A stretch of DNA of 64,000 nt from assembly GCF_002024165.1 (NCBI RefSeq), contig NZ_MWQN01000001.1:5332001-5396000 (forward strand). Reading direction: 5' to 3'. Of the stretch, positions 51,956 to 61,844 are shown piece by piece; position 1 is the first letter of the stretch; each line of letters opens with the position of its first letter. A program made the position numbers and the translations under genes. A model generated the notes under the pieces. The model had not been told where the DNA came from. It ran no database searches and worked only from the letters and a program-made list of their open reading frames with translations. Source of the stretch: Embleya scabrispora (GTDB lineage Bacteria > Actinomycetota > Actinomycetes > Streptomycetales > Streptomycetaceae).

Positions 51956-53848
51956 ATGAGTCGCGACCAGGGTGGGGCGTACGCGTCGGCGTATCGGCGC
52001 AGCCTCGACGATCCGGACGGATTCTGGTTGGCGGCGGCCGAGGCGATCGACTGGATCACCCCGCCGACCCGGGCCCTGGACGACCGTGCCGCGCCGCTGT
52101 ACCGCTGGTTCCCCGACGGCGTGCTGAACACCTGCTTCAACGCCCTGGACCGGCACGTGGCGGCCGGCCGCGGCGATCAGGCGGCCATCGTGTACGACTC
52201 GCCCGTCACCGACACCCGGCGCCGGCTGAGCTACGCCGAACTGCTCGACCTGACCGCACGGTTCGCCGGTGTGCTGCGCGGGCTCGGGGTCGGCCGCGGC
52301 GATCGGGTCGTGCTCTACCTGCCGATGGTGCCCGAGGCGGTGGTGGCGATGCTCGCCTGTGCCCGGCTCGGCGCGGTGCACTCCGTGGTGTTCGGCGGAT
52401 TCGCCGCCCACGAGTTGGCGGTGCGGATCGACGACGCCCGGCCCACCGTGGTGGTGGCCGCGTCCTGCGGCATCGAGCCGACCCGCACCATCGCCTACAA
52501 ACCGCTCGTGGACGCCGCCCTGGCCGAGGCCACCCACCGCCCGGACCACGTGGTGATCCTGCAACGCCCGCAACTGATCCCCGAGTTGGCGGACGCCGAC
52601 GTCGACTGGGACACCGCCATGGCGAGCGCCGAGCCGGTCGGGTGTGTGCCGGTGGCGGCCACCGACCCGCTCTACATCCTCTACACCTCCGGCACCACCG
52701 GTCCGCCCAAGGGCATCGTCCGCGACAACGGCGGCCACGCGGTGGCACTGCGCTGGTCGATGGAGAACATCTACGGCGTGCGGCCGGGCGAGGTGAGCTG
52801 GACCGCCTCCGACGTCGGCTGGGTCGTCGGCCACTCGTACATCGTCTACGCGCCGCTGCTCACCGGCTGCACCTCCGTGCTGTACGAGGGAAAACCGGTC
52901 GGCACTCCCGACGCGGGCGCGTTCTGGCGGGTGGCCGCCGAGCACCGGACCACGATGCTGTTCACCGCGCCCACCGCGTTCCGCGCGATCCGCAAGGCGG
53001 ACCCGGAGGGGAAACTGCTCGCCGGACACGATCTGTCCGCCCTGCGCGCCCTGTTCCTGGCCGGCGAACGCCTCGACCCGGAGACCTACCGCTGGGCCGG
53101 CGACCTGCTCGGCGTGCCCGTGGTGGACAACTGGTGGCAGACCGAGACCGGATGGCCGATCGTGGCCGACCCGATCGGACTGGAGCCACAGCCGACCCGG
53201 CCCGGCTCGCCGACCCTGCCGGTGCCCGGCTACGACGTGCGGATCCTGGACCCGGACGGCGTCGAGGTGCCGCCCGGCACGGACGGGTGCGTGGTGCTCA
53301 AACTGCCCATGCCGCCCGGCACGTTGACCGGGCTGTGGGGCGACGACGCGCGCTATGTCGCCTCCTACCTGACCGCCTTCCCCGGCCATTACCTCACCGG
53401 CGACGGCGGGCGCAAGGACGCCGACGGCTACGTCTACGTGATGGGCCGCACCGACGACGTGATCAACGTGGCCGGACACCGGCTGTCCACCGGCTCGATG
53501 GAGGAGGTCCTGGCGGGCCATCCGGACGTGGCGGAGTGCGCGGTGATCGGGGTGGCCGACGAACTCAAGGGCCAGGTGCCGCGCGGCCTGGTCGTGCTCA
53601 AGGCCGGCGTGGACCGGGAACCGGCCGAGGTGGCGGAGGAGTTGGTCCGCCGGGTCCGGGACACGATCGGCGCGGTGGCCGCCCTGCGGCGGGTGGACGT
53701 CGTCCCCACGCTGCCCAAGACCCGGTCCGGCAAGATCCTGCGCCGCACGATGCGCGACATCGCCGACGGCAAACGACCCGAACCGCCGTCCACGATCGAG
53801 GATCCCACCGTCCTCGACGCCCTGCGACCGACGCTCGTCGACGAATAG
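51956..53848 (+). CDS. prpE: Propionyl-CoA synthetase-type acyl-CoA ligase
   Basis: This 630-residue ANL enzyme is closer to PrpE/acetyl-CoA synthetase than to fatty-acid ligases. Near the N-terminus, WFPDGVLNTCFNALDRHV is the Acs/PrpE substrate-lobe motif. The ATP loop is YTSGTTGPPKGI, then DVGWVVGHSYIVYAPLL, NWWQTETGWPI and GRTDDVINVAGHRLSTGSME. The catalytic Lys is in LPKTRSGKILRRTMR (also the usual acetylation site). The ATG at 51956 has GAGAGGAA 7 nt upstream. It forms propionyl-CoA or a similar short acyl-CoA from the free acid. Confidence 0.92.
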   Translation: MSRDQGGAYASAYRRSLDDPDGFWLAAAEAIDWITPPTRALDDRAAPLYRWFPDGVLNTCFNALDRHVAAGRGDQAAIVYDSPVTDTRRRLSYAELLDLTARFAGVLRGLGVGRGDRVVLYLPMVPEAVVAMLACARLGAVHSVVFGGFAAHELAVRIDDARPTVVVAASCGIEPTRTIAYKPLVDAALAEATHRPDHVVILQRPQLIPELADADVDWDTAMASAEPVGCVPVAATDPLYILYTSGTTGPPKGIVRDNGGHAVALRWSMENIYGVRPGEVSWTASDVGWVVGHSYIVYAPLLTGCTSVLYEGKPVGTPDAGAFWRVAAEHRTTMLFTAPTAFRAIRKADPEGKLLAGHDLSALRALFLAGERLDPETYRWAGDLLGVPVVDNWWQTETGWPIVADPIGLEPQPTRPGSPTLPVPGYDVRILDPDGVEVPPGTDGCVVLKLPMPPGTLTGLWGDDARYVASYLTAFPGHYLTGDGGRKDADGYVYVMGRTDDVINVAGHRLSTGSMEEVLAGHPDVAECAVIGVADELKGQVPRGLVVLKAGVDREPAEVAEELVRRVRDTIGAVAALRRVDVVPTLPKTRSGKILRRTMRDIADGKRPEPPSTIEDPTVLDALRPTLVDE

Positions 53849-53873
53849 GAGCGGCGGATCGGGTGCGGCGCGA

Positions 53874-54875
53874 TCAGCCCGCGTAGGACGCACGCGGCGG
53901 CGACTGCGGGCCCAGCGGCCCGGCCAGCCAGGTGTCGTACAACCGCTGCCACGACCCGTCGCGCTTCATCCGCTCCAGCAGCCCGTTGGCGAAGCGCACG
54001 AAGTCCTCGTGCGCCAACGGGAAGGCCATGCCGTGCGGTTCGTCGCTGAACGCCGGCCCGACCAACTCGGTGTCCGAATCCTGCGCGCGAAGTCCCTGCA
54101 GCAGTGCGGAGGTCGTCGAGACCGCGTCCACCTCGCCCTGCTGCAACGCGACCAGGCAGTCCGTCCAGTTCTCCACCGCGTAGGGCACCACGCCCGCCGG
54201 ATCGTCGCGCAGGAACACGATCGAGGTGGTCGCCCGCACCGTGCACACCCGCCTGCCGCGCAGATCGGCGAGCGCGTGCACATCGGAGTCGCGGCGGACC
54301 AGCACCCGCTGGCCGTCGGTGTAGTAGTCGCTGCTGAACGCCACCTCGCGCTTGCGCTCGCACGTGATGGTCATCGTGTCGATCACCACGTCCACCACCC
54401 CGGACCGGAGCACTTCGGGCCGCTGGGCCTGGGTGATCACCTTGTACCGGATGTGCGCGGAGTCGTCGGGGCCGCCGAAGATCGCCTGCGCGAGGGTCTT
54501 GGCCATCTCGATGTCGAAGCCCTGGATCCGGCCGCTGCGCCGATCCATTTCGGCGAAGTAGCGGGTGTTCTGGTCCACCCCGACGATCAGGTAGCCGCGC
54601 CGCTGGATGGTCTCCATCGTGGACCCGGCGGGCATCCGACCGCCGGCGGGCAACGAGTCGGGCGGGGTCAGGCTCCGGCGCGGGTCGCACGGCGCGGCGG
54701 TGGACGGTTTGGGGTAGTCGTCCGGGCCGGCCGGATGTGCTCCCGAGACGACCGGGTCGGCGGCGGTGCGGACCTCGGCCGGCGGCGGGCCCGACGAGCC
54801 GGTACAGGCGGACAGCGTGGCGGCCAGGGCGACGGCTGCCGCCGTGGTCGCCGTGCGGCGGGCTCCCCAATGCAT
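53874..54875 (-). CDS. Amino-acid ABC-type substrate-binding lipoprotein
   Basis: This 333-residue family-3 solute-binding protein has a signal peptide ending in lipobox LSAC (Cys at about residue 24), then a Pro/Gly/Ser spacer. The binding domain contains YLIVGVDQNTRYFAEMD, IQGFDIEMAKTLAQAIF, VVDVVIDTMTITCERKREV and SSDYYTDGQRVLV, typical of glutamate/polar amino-acid receptors. No permease or ATPase gene is adjacent, so the receptor is orphaned; solo family-3 receptors also serve kinases as sensor partners in actinomycetes. It is convergent with prpE (25 nt). Confidence 0.92.
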   Translation of the reverse strand: MHWGARRTATTAAAVALAATLSACTGSSGPPPAEVRTAADPVVSGAHPAGPDDYPKPSTAAPCDPRRSLTPPDSLPAGGRMPAGSTMETIQRRGYLIVGVDQNTRYFAEMDRRSGRIQGFDIEMAKTLAQAIFGGPDDSAHIRYKVITQAQRPEVLRSGVVDVVIDTMTITCERKREVAFSSDYYTDGQRVLVRRDSDVHALADLRGRRVCTVRATTSIVFLRDDPAGVVPYAVENWTDCLVALQQGEVDAVSTTSALLQGLRAQDSDTELVGPAFSDEPHGMAFPLAHEDFVRFANGLLERMKRDGSWQRLYDTWLAGPLGPQSPPRASYAG

Positions 54876-55007
54876 GCCATCCCCCGTGGGCCGGTGTTCC
54901 CGAGTGCCGTTGGGGTCCGATTATCGATCGGATCCGCCGGAGATCCGGCCCGGTTGCGCAAACAATGGGGGGTTCCCTCGGAGTGGTCGATCAACTTTGG
55001 AGCGCGT

Positions 55008-55490
55008 GTGACGGGCTATGGCATCACCGGGCACATCAACCTCGCGGCGGGGACGGCGCCGTTGGTCGATCGTGCGCTCCGGGATCTGCTCGCCGGTGTC
55101 GCGGCGGACGAACTGGTCGGCTACAGCTGCCTGGCGGCCGGTGCGGACGCGATCTTCGCCAGGGTCGTGCTCGACCTGGGCGGCCGGCTGGTGGTGCTGC
55201 TGCCGTCGGCCGACTACGCCGAGTCCAGGGTCGGCGCGGCCTATCGCACGACCTTCGACCACCTGCTGGCGGCGGCCGACGACGTTCGGGTGATGCCGTA
55301 CCCCCGCGCCTCCCGAGACGCCTACGCGGCGGCCAACGAGAATCTGATCGCGGCGGCCGATGTGCTCTTCGCCGTCTGGGACGGCCGGCCCGACGACAAC
55401 CGGGGCAGCACCGCCGAAGCGGTGACCCGCGCCCGCGCGGCCGGCAAGCAGGTCCACGTGGTGTGGCCCCGGGGCGCGGCCCGGGCCTGA
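55008..55490 (+). CDS. SLOG-like Rossmannoid protein
   Basis: This 160-residue protein has VTGYGITGHINLAAG near the N-terminus, LVGYSCLAAGADAIFARVVLD, RLVVLLPSADYAESRV and ENLIAAADVLFAVWDG. The run of GxTGH, GADxxFA and the later phosphate-binding-like stretch match the SLOG (LOG/DprA-like) superfamily, whose members bind nucleotides or nucleotide-derived ligands in many conflict systems. The GTG at 55008 has GGAG 5 nt upstream; further upstream frames are shadow. It is divergent from the lipoprotein. A sensor function is plausible; the ligand is unknown. Confidence 0.75.
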   Translation: MTGYGITGHINLAAGTAPLVDRALRDLLAGVAADELVGYSCLAAGADAIFARVVLDLGGRLVVLLPSADYAESRVGAAYRTTFDHLLAAADDVRVMPYPRASRDAYAAANENLIAAADVLFAVWDGRPDDNRGSTAEAVTRARAAGKQVHVVWPRGAARA

Positions 55491-55571
55491 ACGGCCGGGG
55501 GCGGCGCGGGAGTTGCCCACGATGGTCGACCGGATGTTCGGGAATGCCGGGGGGAGCGGTACACCTGACCC

Positions 55572-56239
55572 ATGAAGCCCTGCGCGTCGGTTCCCGTCTC
55601 CGTCGGCGTCCACGAACTCGCCTTCCTGGCCGGTGGCCCCGGCCGTGTGGTGGACACCACGATCGTCGGTCCGCGGGTTCGGGAAGTGCTGTGCGTAGCC
55701 CGGGACGGCCGGTTGACCGCGCCGGCGCGCACGGGGGAGGGGCCGATCGAGGACACGATCCTGGCCCTGGTGCCGGCCGGGAGCGGAGCCGATCTCACCG
55801 AGGTACGGCTTGCGGCGGCCGTGGATCCGGCGATCCTGGCGGTGCGGGATCGGCTGGTGGCGGCCGGATTGATGCGCCGGGCCCCGCGACCGTTCGGCCG
55901 GCGGGCGGCGATGGTGACGCCGGCCGGGGAGCGGTGCCTGGGGCGGCGCGCCGGGAATGGGGCCGGGTCGACTGGGCGGCGGAGGGCCCGCCCGACGTGA
56001 TCGGGGGAGCGGCGCTGTTCGGGCGACGCGGGCTGTACGACGCCGAGATGGGCGCCGCCTTCCGTGCGTCCGACGTGCGGATCCGGCGGCTGCGGGAGGG
56101 AAAACGCCGCAAGCGCCCGGCGGACGGGGGTGGTCGGGAGATGTTCGACCCGAGCAGCGGCTACAACCCCACCTTCGGCCACAACCACAACATCGGCAGT
56201 CACTCGGACGCGTCGGGCGGTTGCGCCGGTTCGTACTGA
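55572..56239 (+). pseudogene. TIGR04222-like gene with a frameshift
   Basis: Frame 1 (ATG 55572) gives VHELAFLAGGPGRVVDTTIV and RLVAAGLMRRAPRPFGRRAA, matching TIGR04222-type proteins, then runs into a stop at 56000 after non-conserved sequence. One base out of phase, at about 55950-55952, the reading continues with REWGRVDWAAEGPPDVIGG, ALFGRRGLYDAEMGAAFRAS and a Gly/His/Cys tail ending at 56239 (TGA). A single-base deletion relative to an intact ancestor explains both. It could be a real mutation or an assembly error. The usual C-terminal transmembrane part is not visible. Confidence 0.7.
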
Positions 56240-56252
56240 GCCCGAAACCGGC

Positions 56253-56283
56253 TCCGCCGGTCGTCGGGTGGACGACCGGCGGA
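56253..56283. terminator. Perfect 13-bp bidirectional hairpin
   Basis: TCCGCCGGTCGTC and its exact complement enclose the 5-nt loop GGGTG. It lies between the frameshifted gene (end 56239) and the convergent kinase gene (stop 56311) and can serve both. Confidence 0.85.
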
Positions 56284-56310
56284 CCGTAGGTGGTGTATCC
56301 GTGACCTCGC

Positions 56311-58776
56311 CTAGCGGTGTGAGTCCGCCTCGGTGGGGTGCTGCCGAGGGGTGGCGCCGTACGGGGGTGCGCCCTGGGCGGTGGGCTTGCGGGCGTCGAT
56401 GACGGCGAGGACCAGCGTGCCCAGGCCGGCGAGGCCGGCCAGTACCGAGATGCCGGGGAGCACCATGCCCAGGATCATGTTCTGGGCGTCGCGCCAGGCG
56501 GAGTCGGTGAGCCGGAACAGCCCTATTCCGACGGCGGTCACGCCGAGCAGCGCGATCACCGCGTGCCAGAGCAGCGGTTCGGCCGGGCGCTGCTCGGTGG
56601 TGGGGCGCTGCTCGGTAAGTCCGAGCGGGAAGGGCAGGCCGGCGCCCGGTTGCGGGGCAGCCGTCGCGGCGGCTGCGGGGGTCGCGGTCGGGAGCGGCGG
56701 TGCGGCGGCCGGTGGCGCGGGGGCGGGCAGCACCGAGGTCGCGCCGGCCGGGCTCGCGGCCGGGTGCTCCACCTTGACCGTCTCGGCCCCGGCCCCCGCC
56801 GGTGCGGGACCGTCGGGCTTGCGCGGGACCTTGACCGACTCGGCGTTGTCGCCGCGCCGCACGACCGGCACCTTGACCGGCTCGCCGCCGTCGTAGCCCC
56901 CCTCCGGCTTGCCCGACCCGGGCGCGGGCGGCGCGGGATCGGCGGCCGGCGCGCGGCCGGCGGGCACCGCCACGGGGGTGGTCGCGTCGTCGTCCGCGAC
57001 CCCGGCGGCCTTCGGCGCACCCTTCGCCCCGGCCTCGCCCTTCGGCTTGCCGTCGCGGGCGGCGGGCACGGTCACGGGAGCGGTCGCGTCGTCCTCGGCG
57101 CCGTCCGTGCCCGAACCTGCCTCGGTGGCGGGCTTGGCGGGCTTGCGGCTTCGCGCCGCCGGGGTGGCCGCAGGAGTTGCGTCGTCCTGGGCGTCGTCCG
57201 TGTCCGAACCTGCTTTGGTGGCGGGCCTGGTGGGCTTGGACTTGCCGCTCCGCGCCGCCGGGGTGGCAACCGGGGTTGCGTCGTCGTCGGCGTCGTTCGG
57301 GTCCGAACTCGGCTCGCTGGCGGGCCTGGTGGGTTTGCCGCTCCGCGCCGCCGGGGTGGCGTCGTCCTCGGGGGCTTCCGTGTCGGAATCCGGCTTCGGG
57401 GTGGGTTTGGCCCTGCCGGTCCTGTTGCCTCGTGCCGCCGCGCCGGCAACGGGCGTTGCGTCGTCCTCGGGAGTGTCCGCGGCGGAACTCGCGGCTGCCG
57501 TGGGCCTGCCGGGCTTGGCGCCGCGGATTGCCGGGGTGGTTACGGGAGTCGCGTCGTCCGCGTCGCCGTCGTTGTCGGCCGGCGCCGGGACGCCCGGCTT
57601 CGCCTTCGTGCCCTTGGCCGCCGGTCCAGCAGGCTTCGCCTCGGTGCCGTCGGCCGCCGCATCGGGCCGATCCGCCTCGTCGTCCGCCTTCCGGGCCGCC
57701 GCCGTGCCGGTGCCCGGCTTCGTCTTCCCGGTCGCCTTGGCCCCGGAGGCCGCAACGGCCGGCGGTGCGGCCGCGGGTGTCGCGAGCGCGGCCGACGCCG
57801 CTACCTCGGCCGTCTCCGCCGCCGGGTCCGAACCGTCCAAGCCGTTCGCGTCGCCCGGTTCCACCGTGTCCGCCTCGTCGGCGTCCGGTATCTCCACCCG
57901 CTTGGCCGAGGCCGACGCCGCCTCCGCCGCGTGGGTCGCGAGCAGGGCCGCCGTCGCCTTCGGCAGCCAGTCCGCCGCCGGGTCGGCCGCCGCGAAGCGG
58001 GCCACCAGGTCGGCCGCGGCAGGTCGCGCGGTGGGCCGCTTCTTCAGGCAGTCGGCGACGATCTCGCGCAGCCAGTCCGGGAGTTCGGTCAGGTCCGGCG
58101 TCTCCCGGACCACCCGCTGGGCCAGTTCGGCGGCCGACCCCGTGCCGAACGGCGCCACGCCCGCCGCATGGCAGAGCACACCGCCGAGGGCGAAGACGTC
58201 GATCGCCGGACCGATGGATCCGCCGGTGACCTGCTCCGGCGCCGGCAGCGCCGGTATCTCCACCACGCCGGTCCGGTTCAACCCGGCCGCACCCAGCGCC
58301 CGGGCCAGCGCGTAGTCCGCCACCCGGGGCCCGTCGGCGGCGAGCAGGACGTTCGCCGGCTTTAGGTCACGGTGCGTCAGACCCGCCTCGTGCACGGCCG
58401 CCAGGCCCTCGGCCAACCCGGCGCCCAGCGCGCGCAACGTCCGCTCCGGAAACGCCCCGTGCGCCTCGACGGCCGCCTCCAGGGACGGGCCGGCGACATG
58501 CTCGACCACCAGCCACGGCGGCGTACCGTCGGCATCGGCGTCCAGGACGTGGGCGACATGCGTGCCCTCGACCTCGCGCGCGGCCGCCATGTCCGTACGG
58601 AATCGTTCGAGGAACTTCTTGTCGGCCGCCAGGTCCGACCGCACCAGCTTGACCGCGACCTGCTCACCACCGGGTGCTCGACCGAGGAACACGGTCCCCA
58701 GGCCGGCCCGACCGAGTCGGGCCGACAGTCGGTACCGCCCGACAACCCCGGGATCGCCCGGCTTCAGCGGATCCAT
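56311..58776 (-). CDS. Ser/Thr protein kinase with DDATP repeats and C-terminal membrane segments
   Basis: This 821-residue protein has a kinase domain (about 15-275) with loop LGRAGLGTVFLG, VAVKLV (Lys), HRDLKPANVLL, then VADYALARA in place of VADFGLA: the Asp stays but Phe-Gly becomes Tyr-Ala. The APE motif appears as PAPEQV. A long disordered region follows; residues about 405-610 hold seven DDATP-type repeats (EDDATPV, DDDATTP). Two hydrophobic segments near 745-800 (VIALLGVTAVGIGLF, ISVLAGLAGLGTLVLAV) anchor it in the membrane. The ATG at 58776 has AGGGGG upstream, better than the in-frame ATG at 58794. It is divergent from the uricase gene by 284 nt with no other feature. Confidence 0.9.
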   Translation of the reverse strand: MDPLKPGDPGVVGRYRLSARLGRAGLGTVFLGRAPGGEQVAVKLVRSDLAADKKFLERFRTDMAAAREVEGTHVAHVLDADADGTPPWLVVEHVAGPSLEAAVEAHGAFPERTLRALGAGLAEGLAAVHEAGLTHRDLKPANVLLAADGPRVADYALARALGAAGLNRTGVVEIPALPAPEQVTGGSIGPAIDVFALGGVLCHAAGVAPFGTGSAAELAQRVVRETPDLTELPDWLREIVADCLKKRPTARPAAADLVARFAAADPAADWLPKATAALLATHAAEAASASAKRVEIPDADEADTVEPGDANGLDGSDPAAETAEVAASAALATPAAAPPAVAASGAKATGKTKPGTGTAAARKADDEADRPDAAADGTEAKPAGPAAKGTKAKPGVPAPADNDGDADDATPVTTPAIRGAKPGRPTAAASSAADTPEDDATPVAGAAARGNRTGRAKPTPKPDSDTEAPEDDATPAARSGKPTRPASEPSSDPNDADDDATPVATPAARSGKSKPTRPATKAGSDTDDAQDDATPAATPAARSRKPAKPATEAGSGTDGAEDDATAPVTVPAARDGKPKGEAGAKGAPKAAGVADDDATTPVAVPAGRAPAADPAPPAPGSGKPEGGYDGGEPVKVPVVRRGDNAESVKVPRKPDGPAPAGAGAETVKVEHPAASPAGATSVLPAPAPPAAAPPLPTATPAAAATAAPQPGAGLPFPLGLTEQRPTTEQRPAEPLLWHAVIALLGVTAVGIGLFRLTDSAWRDAQNMILGMVLPGISVLAGLAGLGTLVLAVIDARKPTAQGAPPYGATPRQHPTEADSHR

Positions 58777-59060
58777 GACTGCCGCCCCCTCCACGTACGT
58801 GCGTTCTGTGCCAAGGCAGGGAGTGGCCCCAGGGCATGCCGACGGCCCTGTCGGTCTCGCCTCCCCGCGGACTTCGCCGCAGCCTACCCCTCGGGCCGGG
58901 GTGTCACCGAGGACCCGGACCGCCCCGTCGATCTCCTGTTACCGACTCCGGACGGGCGCCGGAAGACCGGGACATGTCCGGATTCCGACGTTCTGCCGGA
59001 CCGTGTGGGCACACTGGCTTCGCGGCAACCACAGTCCGATACGACGAGGGAGTCGGACCG

Positions 59061-59950
59061 ATGGCGATCGTTCTGGGGCCGAATCGATACGGCAAGGCGG
59101 AGGTGCGCGTGGCCCGGGTGACCCGGACCACCGCGACCGAGCACGAACTGTGCGATCTCGACGTCTCGATCTCCCTGTCCGGCGACCTCGCCGACACCCG
59201 TCTGCGCGGCGACAACGCCCGGGTGGTGCCCACGGAGACGATGCGCGCCGTGGTGTACGCCTTCGCCCAGGACCGACCGCTGCCCTCGACCGAGGAGTTC
59301 GGCCTGCGCCTGGCCGGACACTTCGTCGACGCGCACGCCTCGATCGACACCGCGCGGGTGCGCCTGCTCGAACGCCCCTGGGTCCGGATCGCCGGCACGC
59401 ACGGTCCGCACCCGCACGCGTGGACCCGGGCGGCGGGGGCGCGCTGCGCCGGGGTCGTGCACGGGCCGGAGGGCGTCGAGGTCTGCTCCGGCCTGGCGGA
59501 CGTGGCCGTGCTCAAGTCCACCGGATCCGAGTTCCACGGCTTTGCGACGGACCGCTACACGACGCTCGCGCCGACCCGGGACCGGATCCTGGCCACCACC
59601 GTGCGGGCGCGTTGGCGCCATCGCCGCGACGGCGACGCGCCGGCCGACTGGGACGCCTCGTTCCGCGCCGCCCGGGACACCCTGCTGCGCACCTTCGCCG
59701 ACACGCACAGCCTTTCGCTCCAGCAGAGCCTGTACACGATGGGCGAGGCGGTCCCGGCGGAGCAGGAGCACCCGGCCGAGTACGCCTGACGCTGCCCAAC
59801 CACCACCACGTCGAGGTCGACCCGAGCCCGTTCGGTCAACCCAACCAGGGGGAGGTGTACGAGGTCACGGACCGGCCGTACGGCCTGATCGAGGGCACGG
59901 TCCTGCGCGACGACGCCGCCCCGGCCCTGGCCGACCTGCCCTGGGAGTAG
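59061..59950 (+). pseudogene. Urate oxidase (uricase), frameshifted near the 3' end
   Basis: The first 242 codons are unmistakable uricase: MAIVLGPNRYGKAEVRVARV, SLSGDLADTRLRGDNARVVP and KSTGSEFHGFATDRYTTL. The frame ends early at TGA 59787-59789, after EHPAEYA. In another frame starting at about 59783, RLTLPNHHHVEVDPSPFG, GEVYEVTDRPYGLIEG and the final LADLPWE follow, the missing uricase C-terminus, to TAG 59948. A one-base (or four-base) loss near 59781-59783 explains the break. It is either inactive in this strain or an assembly error. No other purine-degradation gene is adjacent. Confidence 0.9.
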
Positions 59951-59962
59951 CGTCGGGGCCCG

Positions 59963-60796
59963 CTACGCCTTGGCGGGCGGCTCGGCGATCTCCCGGCGAC
60001 CGCCCAGGGGGATCACCAGCGGGACGCCCGAGACCGGGCACGGGATGACCGACGTGCGCAGGTCGAACACCTCGTGGACCAGTTCGGGGGTGACGATGTC
60101 GGCGGGCGGACCCGCCGCCACGACCCGGCCGGCGCGCATCGCGACGAGATGGTCGGCGTAGCGGCACGCGTGGTTCAACTCGTGCAGGACCATCACGACG
60201 GTGCGCCCGTCGGTGCGGTTGAGGTCGGCGACGAGTTCGAGCACGTCCACCTGGTAGGCGAGGTCGAGGTAGGTCGTGGGCTCGTCGAGCAGGAGTACCT
60301 CGGTGTCCTGGGCGAGCGCCATCGCGATCCACACGCGTTGCCGCTGGCCGCCGGAGAGTTCGTCGATGGAACGATCGGCGAGGGCGGCGGCGCCGGTGAC
60401 CTCGAGGGCCCGGTCGACCACGGCTTCGTCGGCCGAGGACCACTGCCGCCACCAGCGCTGGTGGGGCGTACGGCCGCGGGCGACGAGGTCGCGCACGGAG
60501 ATCCCGTCGGGTGCGCTCGGCGTCTGCGGCAACAGGGCCAGCCGCAGGGCGAGTTCGCGGCCGGGCAGGTCGGCGATGTCGCTCCCGTCCAGATGGACGA
60601 CGCCGGCCGCCGGCTTGAGCAGGCGGGCCAGGGCGCGCAGCGCGGTGGACTTGCCGCACGCGTTGGGGCCGACGAGCGCGGTGACCTTGCCGGCGGGAAT
60701 GTGCAGGTCGAGGTCGTCGGCGACGACGCGGTCGCCGTAGCCCAACCGCAGGCCGCGGCCGGACAGTCCGGTGGTGTCGAGTGCGCCGGCGGTCAT
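59963..60796 (-). CDS. fecE: Siderophore/iron ABC transporter ATP-binding protein
   Basis: This 277-residue FecE/FepC-type ATPase has Walker [17 protein letters not shown] (about 42-57), the Q-loop region [16 protein letters not shown], signature [16 protein letters not shown], Walker [19 protein letters not shown] and switch His in [10 protein letters not shown]. It starts at ATG one nt past the stop of the upstream permease, so it is the third gene of a permease-permease-ATPase operon. It powers uptake of ferric-siderophore delivered by the binding lipoprotein at 63077. Confidence 0.94.
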   Translation of the reverse strand: MTAGALDTTGLSGRGLRLGYGDRVVADDLDLHIPAGKVTALVGPNACGKSTALRALARLLKPAAGVVHLDGSDIADLPGRELALRLALLPQTPSAPDGISVRDLVARGRTPHQRWWRQWSSADEAVVDRALEVTGAAALADRSIDELSGGQRQRVWIAMALAQDTEVLLLDEPTTYLDLAYQVDVLELVADLNRTDGRTVVMVLHELNHACRYADHLVAMRAGRVVAAGPPADIVTPELVHEVFDLRTSVIPCPVSGVPLVIPLGGRREIAEPPAKA

Positions 60797-60797
60797 G

Positions 60798-61844
60798 TCA
60801 GCCTCCCTTTCCGGCCCGGTTGGTTCGGGCGAGCAGCCACATCAGATACGGGGCGCCGACCGCGCCGGTGACGATGCCCACCGGCAACTCGGTGGGCGAG
60901 AAGGCGAGTCGGGCGGCCAGGTCGGCGGCGAGCAGGGTCGCGGCGCCGACCAGTCCGCTCGCGATCAGCGGGATGCCGGCGGTGCCGGTCAGGCGGCGGG
61001 CGATCTGGGGTGCGCCGAGCGCGACGAAGGCGACCGGTCCGGCCGAGGCCGCCGCCACCGCCGCCAGGCACGTGGCCACCACGAGCAGCGCGATCCGGGC
61101 CCGGTGCAGCGGCATGCCCAGGCTGAGCGCGGTGTCGTCGTCGAACTGGAGGAGTTGGTAGGGGCGGGCCAGCGCGAGCGTGAGCGGCACCAGGACCAGC
61201 AGCGCCAGGCCCACCCAGCGCACGTGCGCGTAGTCGCGCCCGTTGAGGCTGCCGGTGAGCCACACCATGGCCCGCGACGCCTGGTCGATGTCGGCGCGCG
61301 CGAGCATCCAGCGGGTCAGCGCCATCAGCACGCCGTGCATGGCCAGGCCGACCAGTACGAAGCGGTAGCCGGTGATGGTGCCGCCGCGAAAGGCCATCAC
61401 GTAGATCAGGGCCGCGGTGAGCAGCGCCCCGGCGAGGGCGCCGAAGGGCACGGCGCCGAAGGACGCGGCGCCCGCCGAGGTGACGCCGCCGAGCAGGATC
61501 GTGCCGACCGCGCCCGCGCTCGCGCCGGCGGAGATGCCGATCAGGTCGGGTCCGGCCAGCGGATTGCGGGTGACGGCCTGGAAGACGGCCCCGGCCAAGC
61601 CGAACGCGAGGCCGACGAGCAGTGCGGTGAGGGCGCGCGGCAGCCGTAGTTCGCGCACGATCAGGTCGGCGTCGCCGGAGCCGACGCCGAGCAGCGAGTC
61701 GACGACGTCGCGGACCGGGATGGAGTAGGTGCCGATGGACACCGACGCGACCAGGCCGCACGCGATGACCGCGAGCAGCGTGGTGGTGACGATCGCGACG
61801 CGCGGGCGTACGGACACGCCGACGGGGCCGAGTTCGACTCTCAT
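60798..61844 (-). CDS. fecD: FecCD-family siderophore permease (second subunit)
   Basis: This 348-residue polytopic permease has the BtuC/FecCD signature [20 protein letters not shown], then [18 protein letters not shown] and the cytosolic coupling region [12 protein letters not shown], with [20 protein letters not shown]. About ten hydrophobic segments are visible. The ATG is inside the last codon of the first permease (ATGA overlap at 61841-61844), so the two form a heterodimer stoichiometrically. The symbol follows the E. coli fec naming only by family. Confidence 0.93.
   Translation of the reverse strand: MRVELGPVGVSVRPRVAIVTTTLLAVIACGLVASVSIGTYSIPVRDVVDSLLGVGSGDADLIVRELRLPRALTALLVGLAFGLAGAVFQAVTRNPLAGPDLIGISAGASAGAVGTILLGGVTSAGAASFGAVPFGALAGALLTAALIYVMAFRGGTITGYRFVLVGLAMHGVLMALTRWMLARADIDQASRAMVWLTGSLNGRDYAHVRWVGLALLVLVPLTLALARPYQLLQFDDDTALSLGMPLHRARIALLVVATCLAAVAAASAGPVAFVALGAPQIARRLTGTAGIPLIASGLVGAATLLAADLAARLAFSPTELPVGIVTGAVGAPYLMWLLARTNRAGKGG

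Noticed and set aside
54737-56239. One continuous 500-codon frame running through the SLOG gene into the TIGR04222-like C-terminus
   Set aside because: The first part is a shadow of the SLOG gene in a wrong frame; only the last about 95 codons read like protein and belong to the frameshifted gene.
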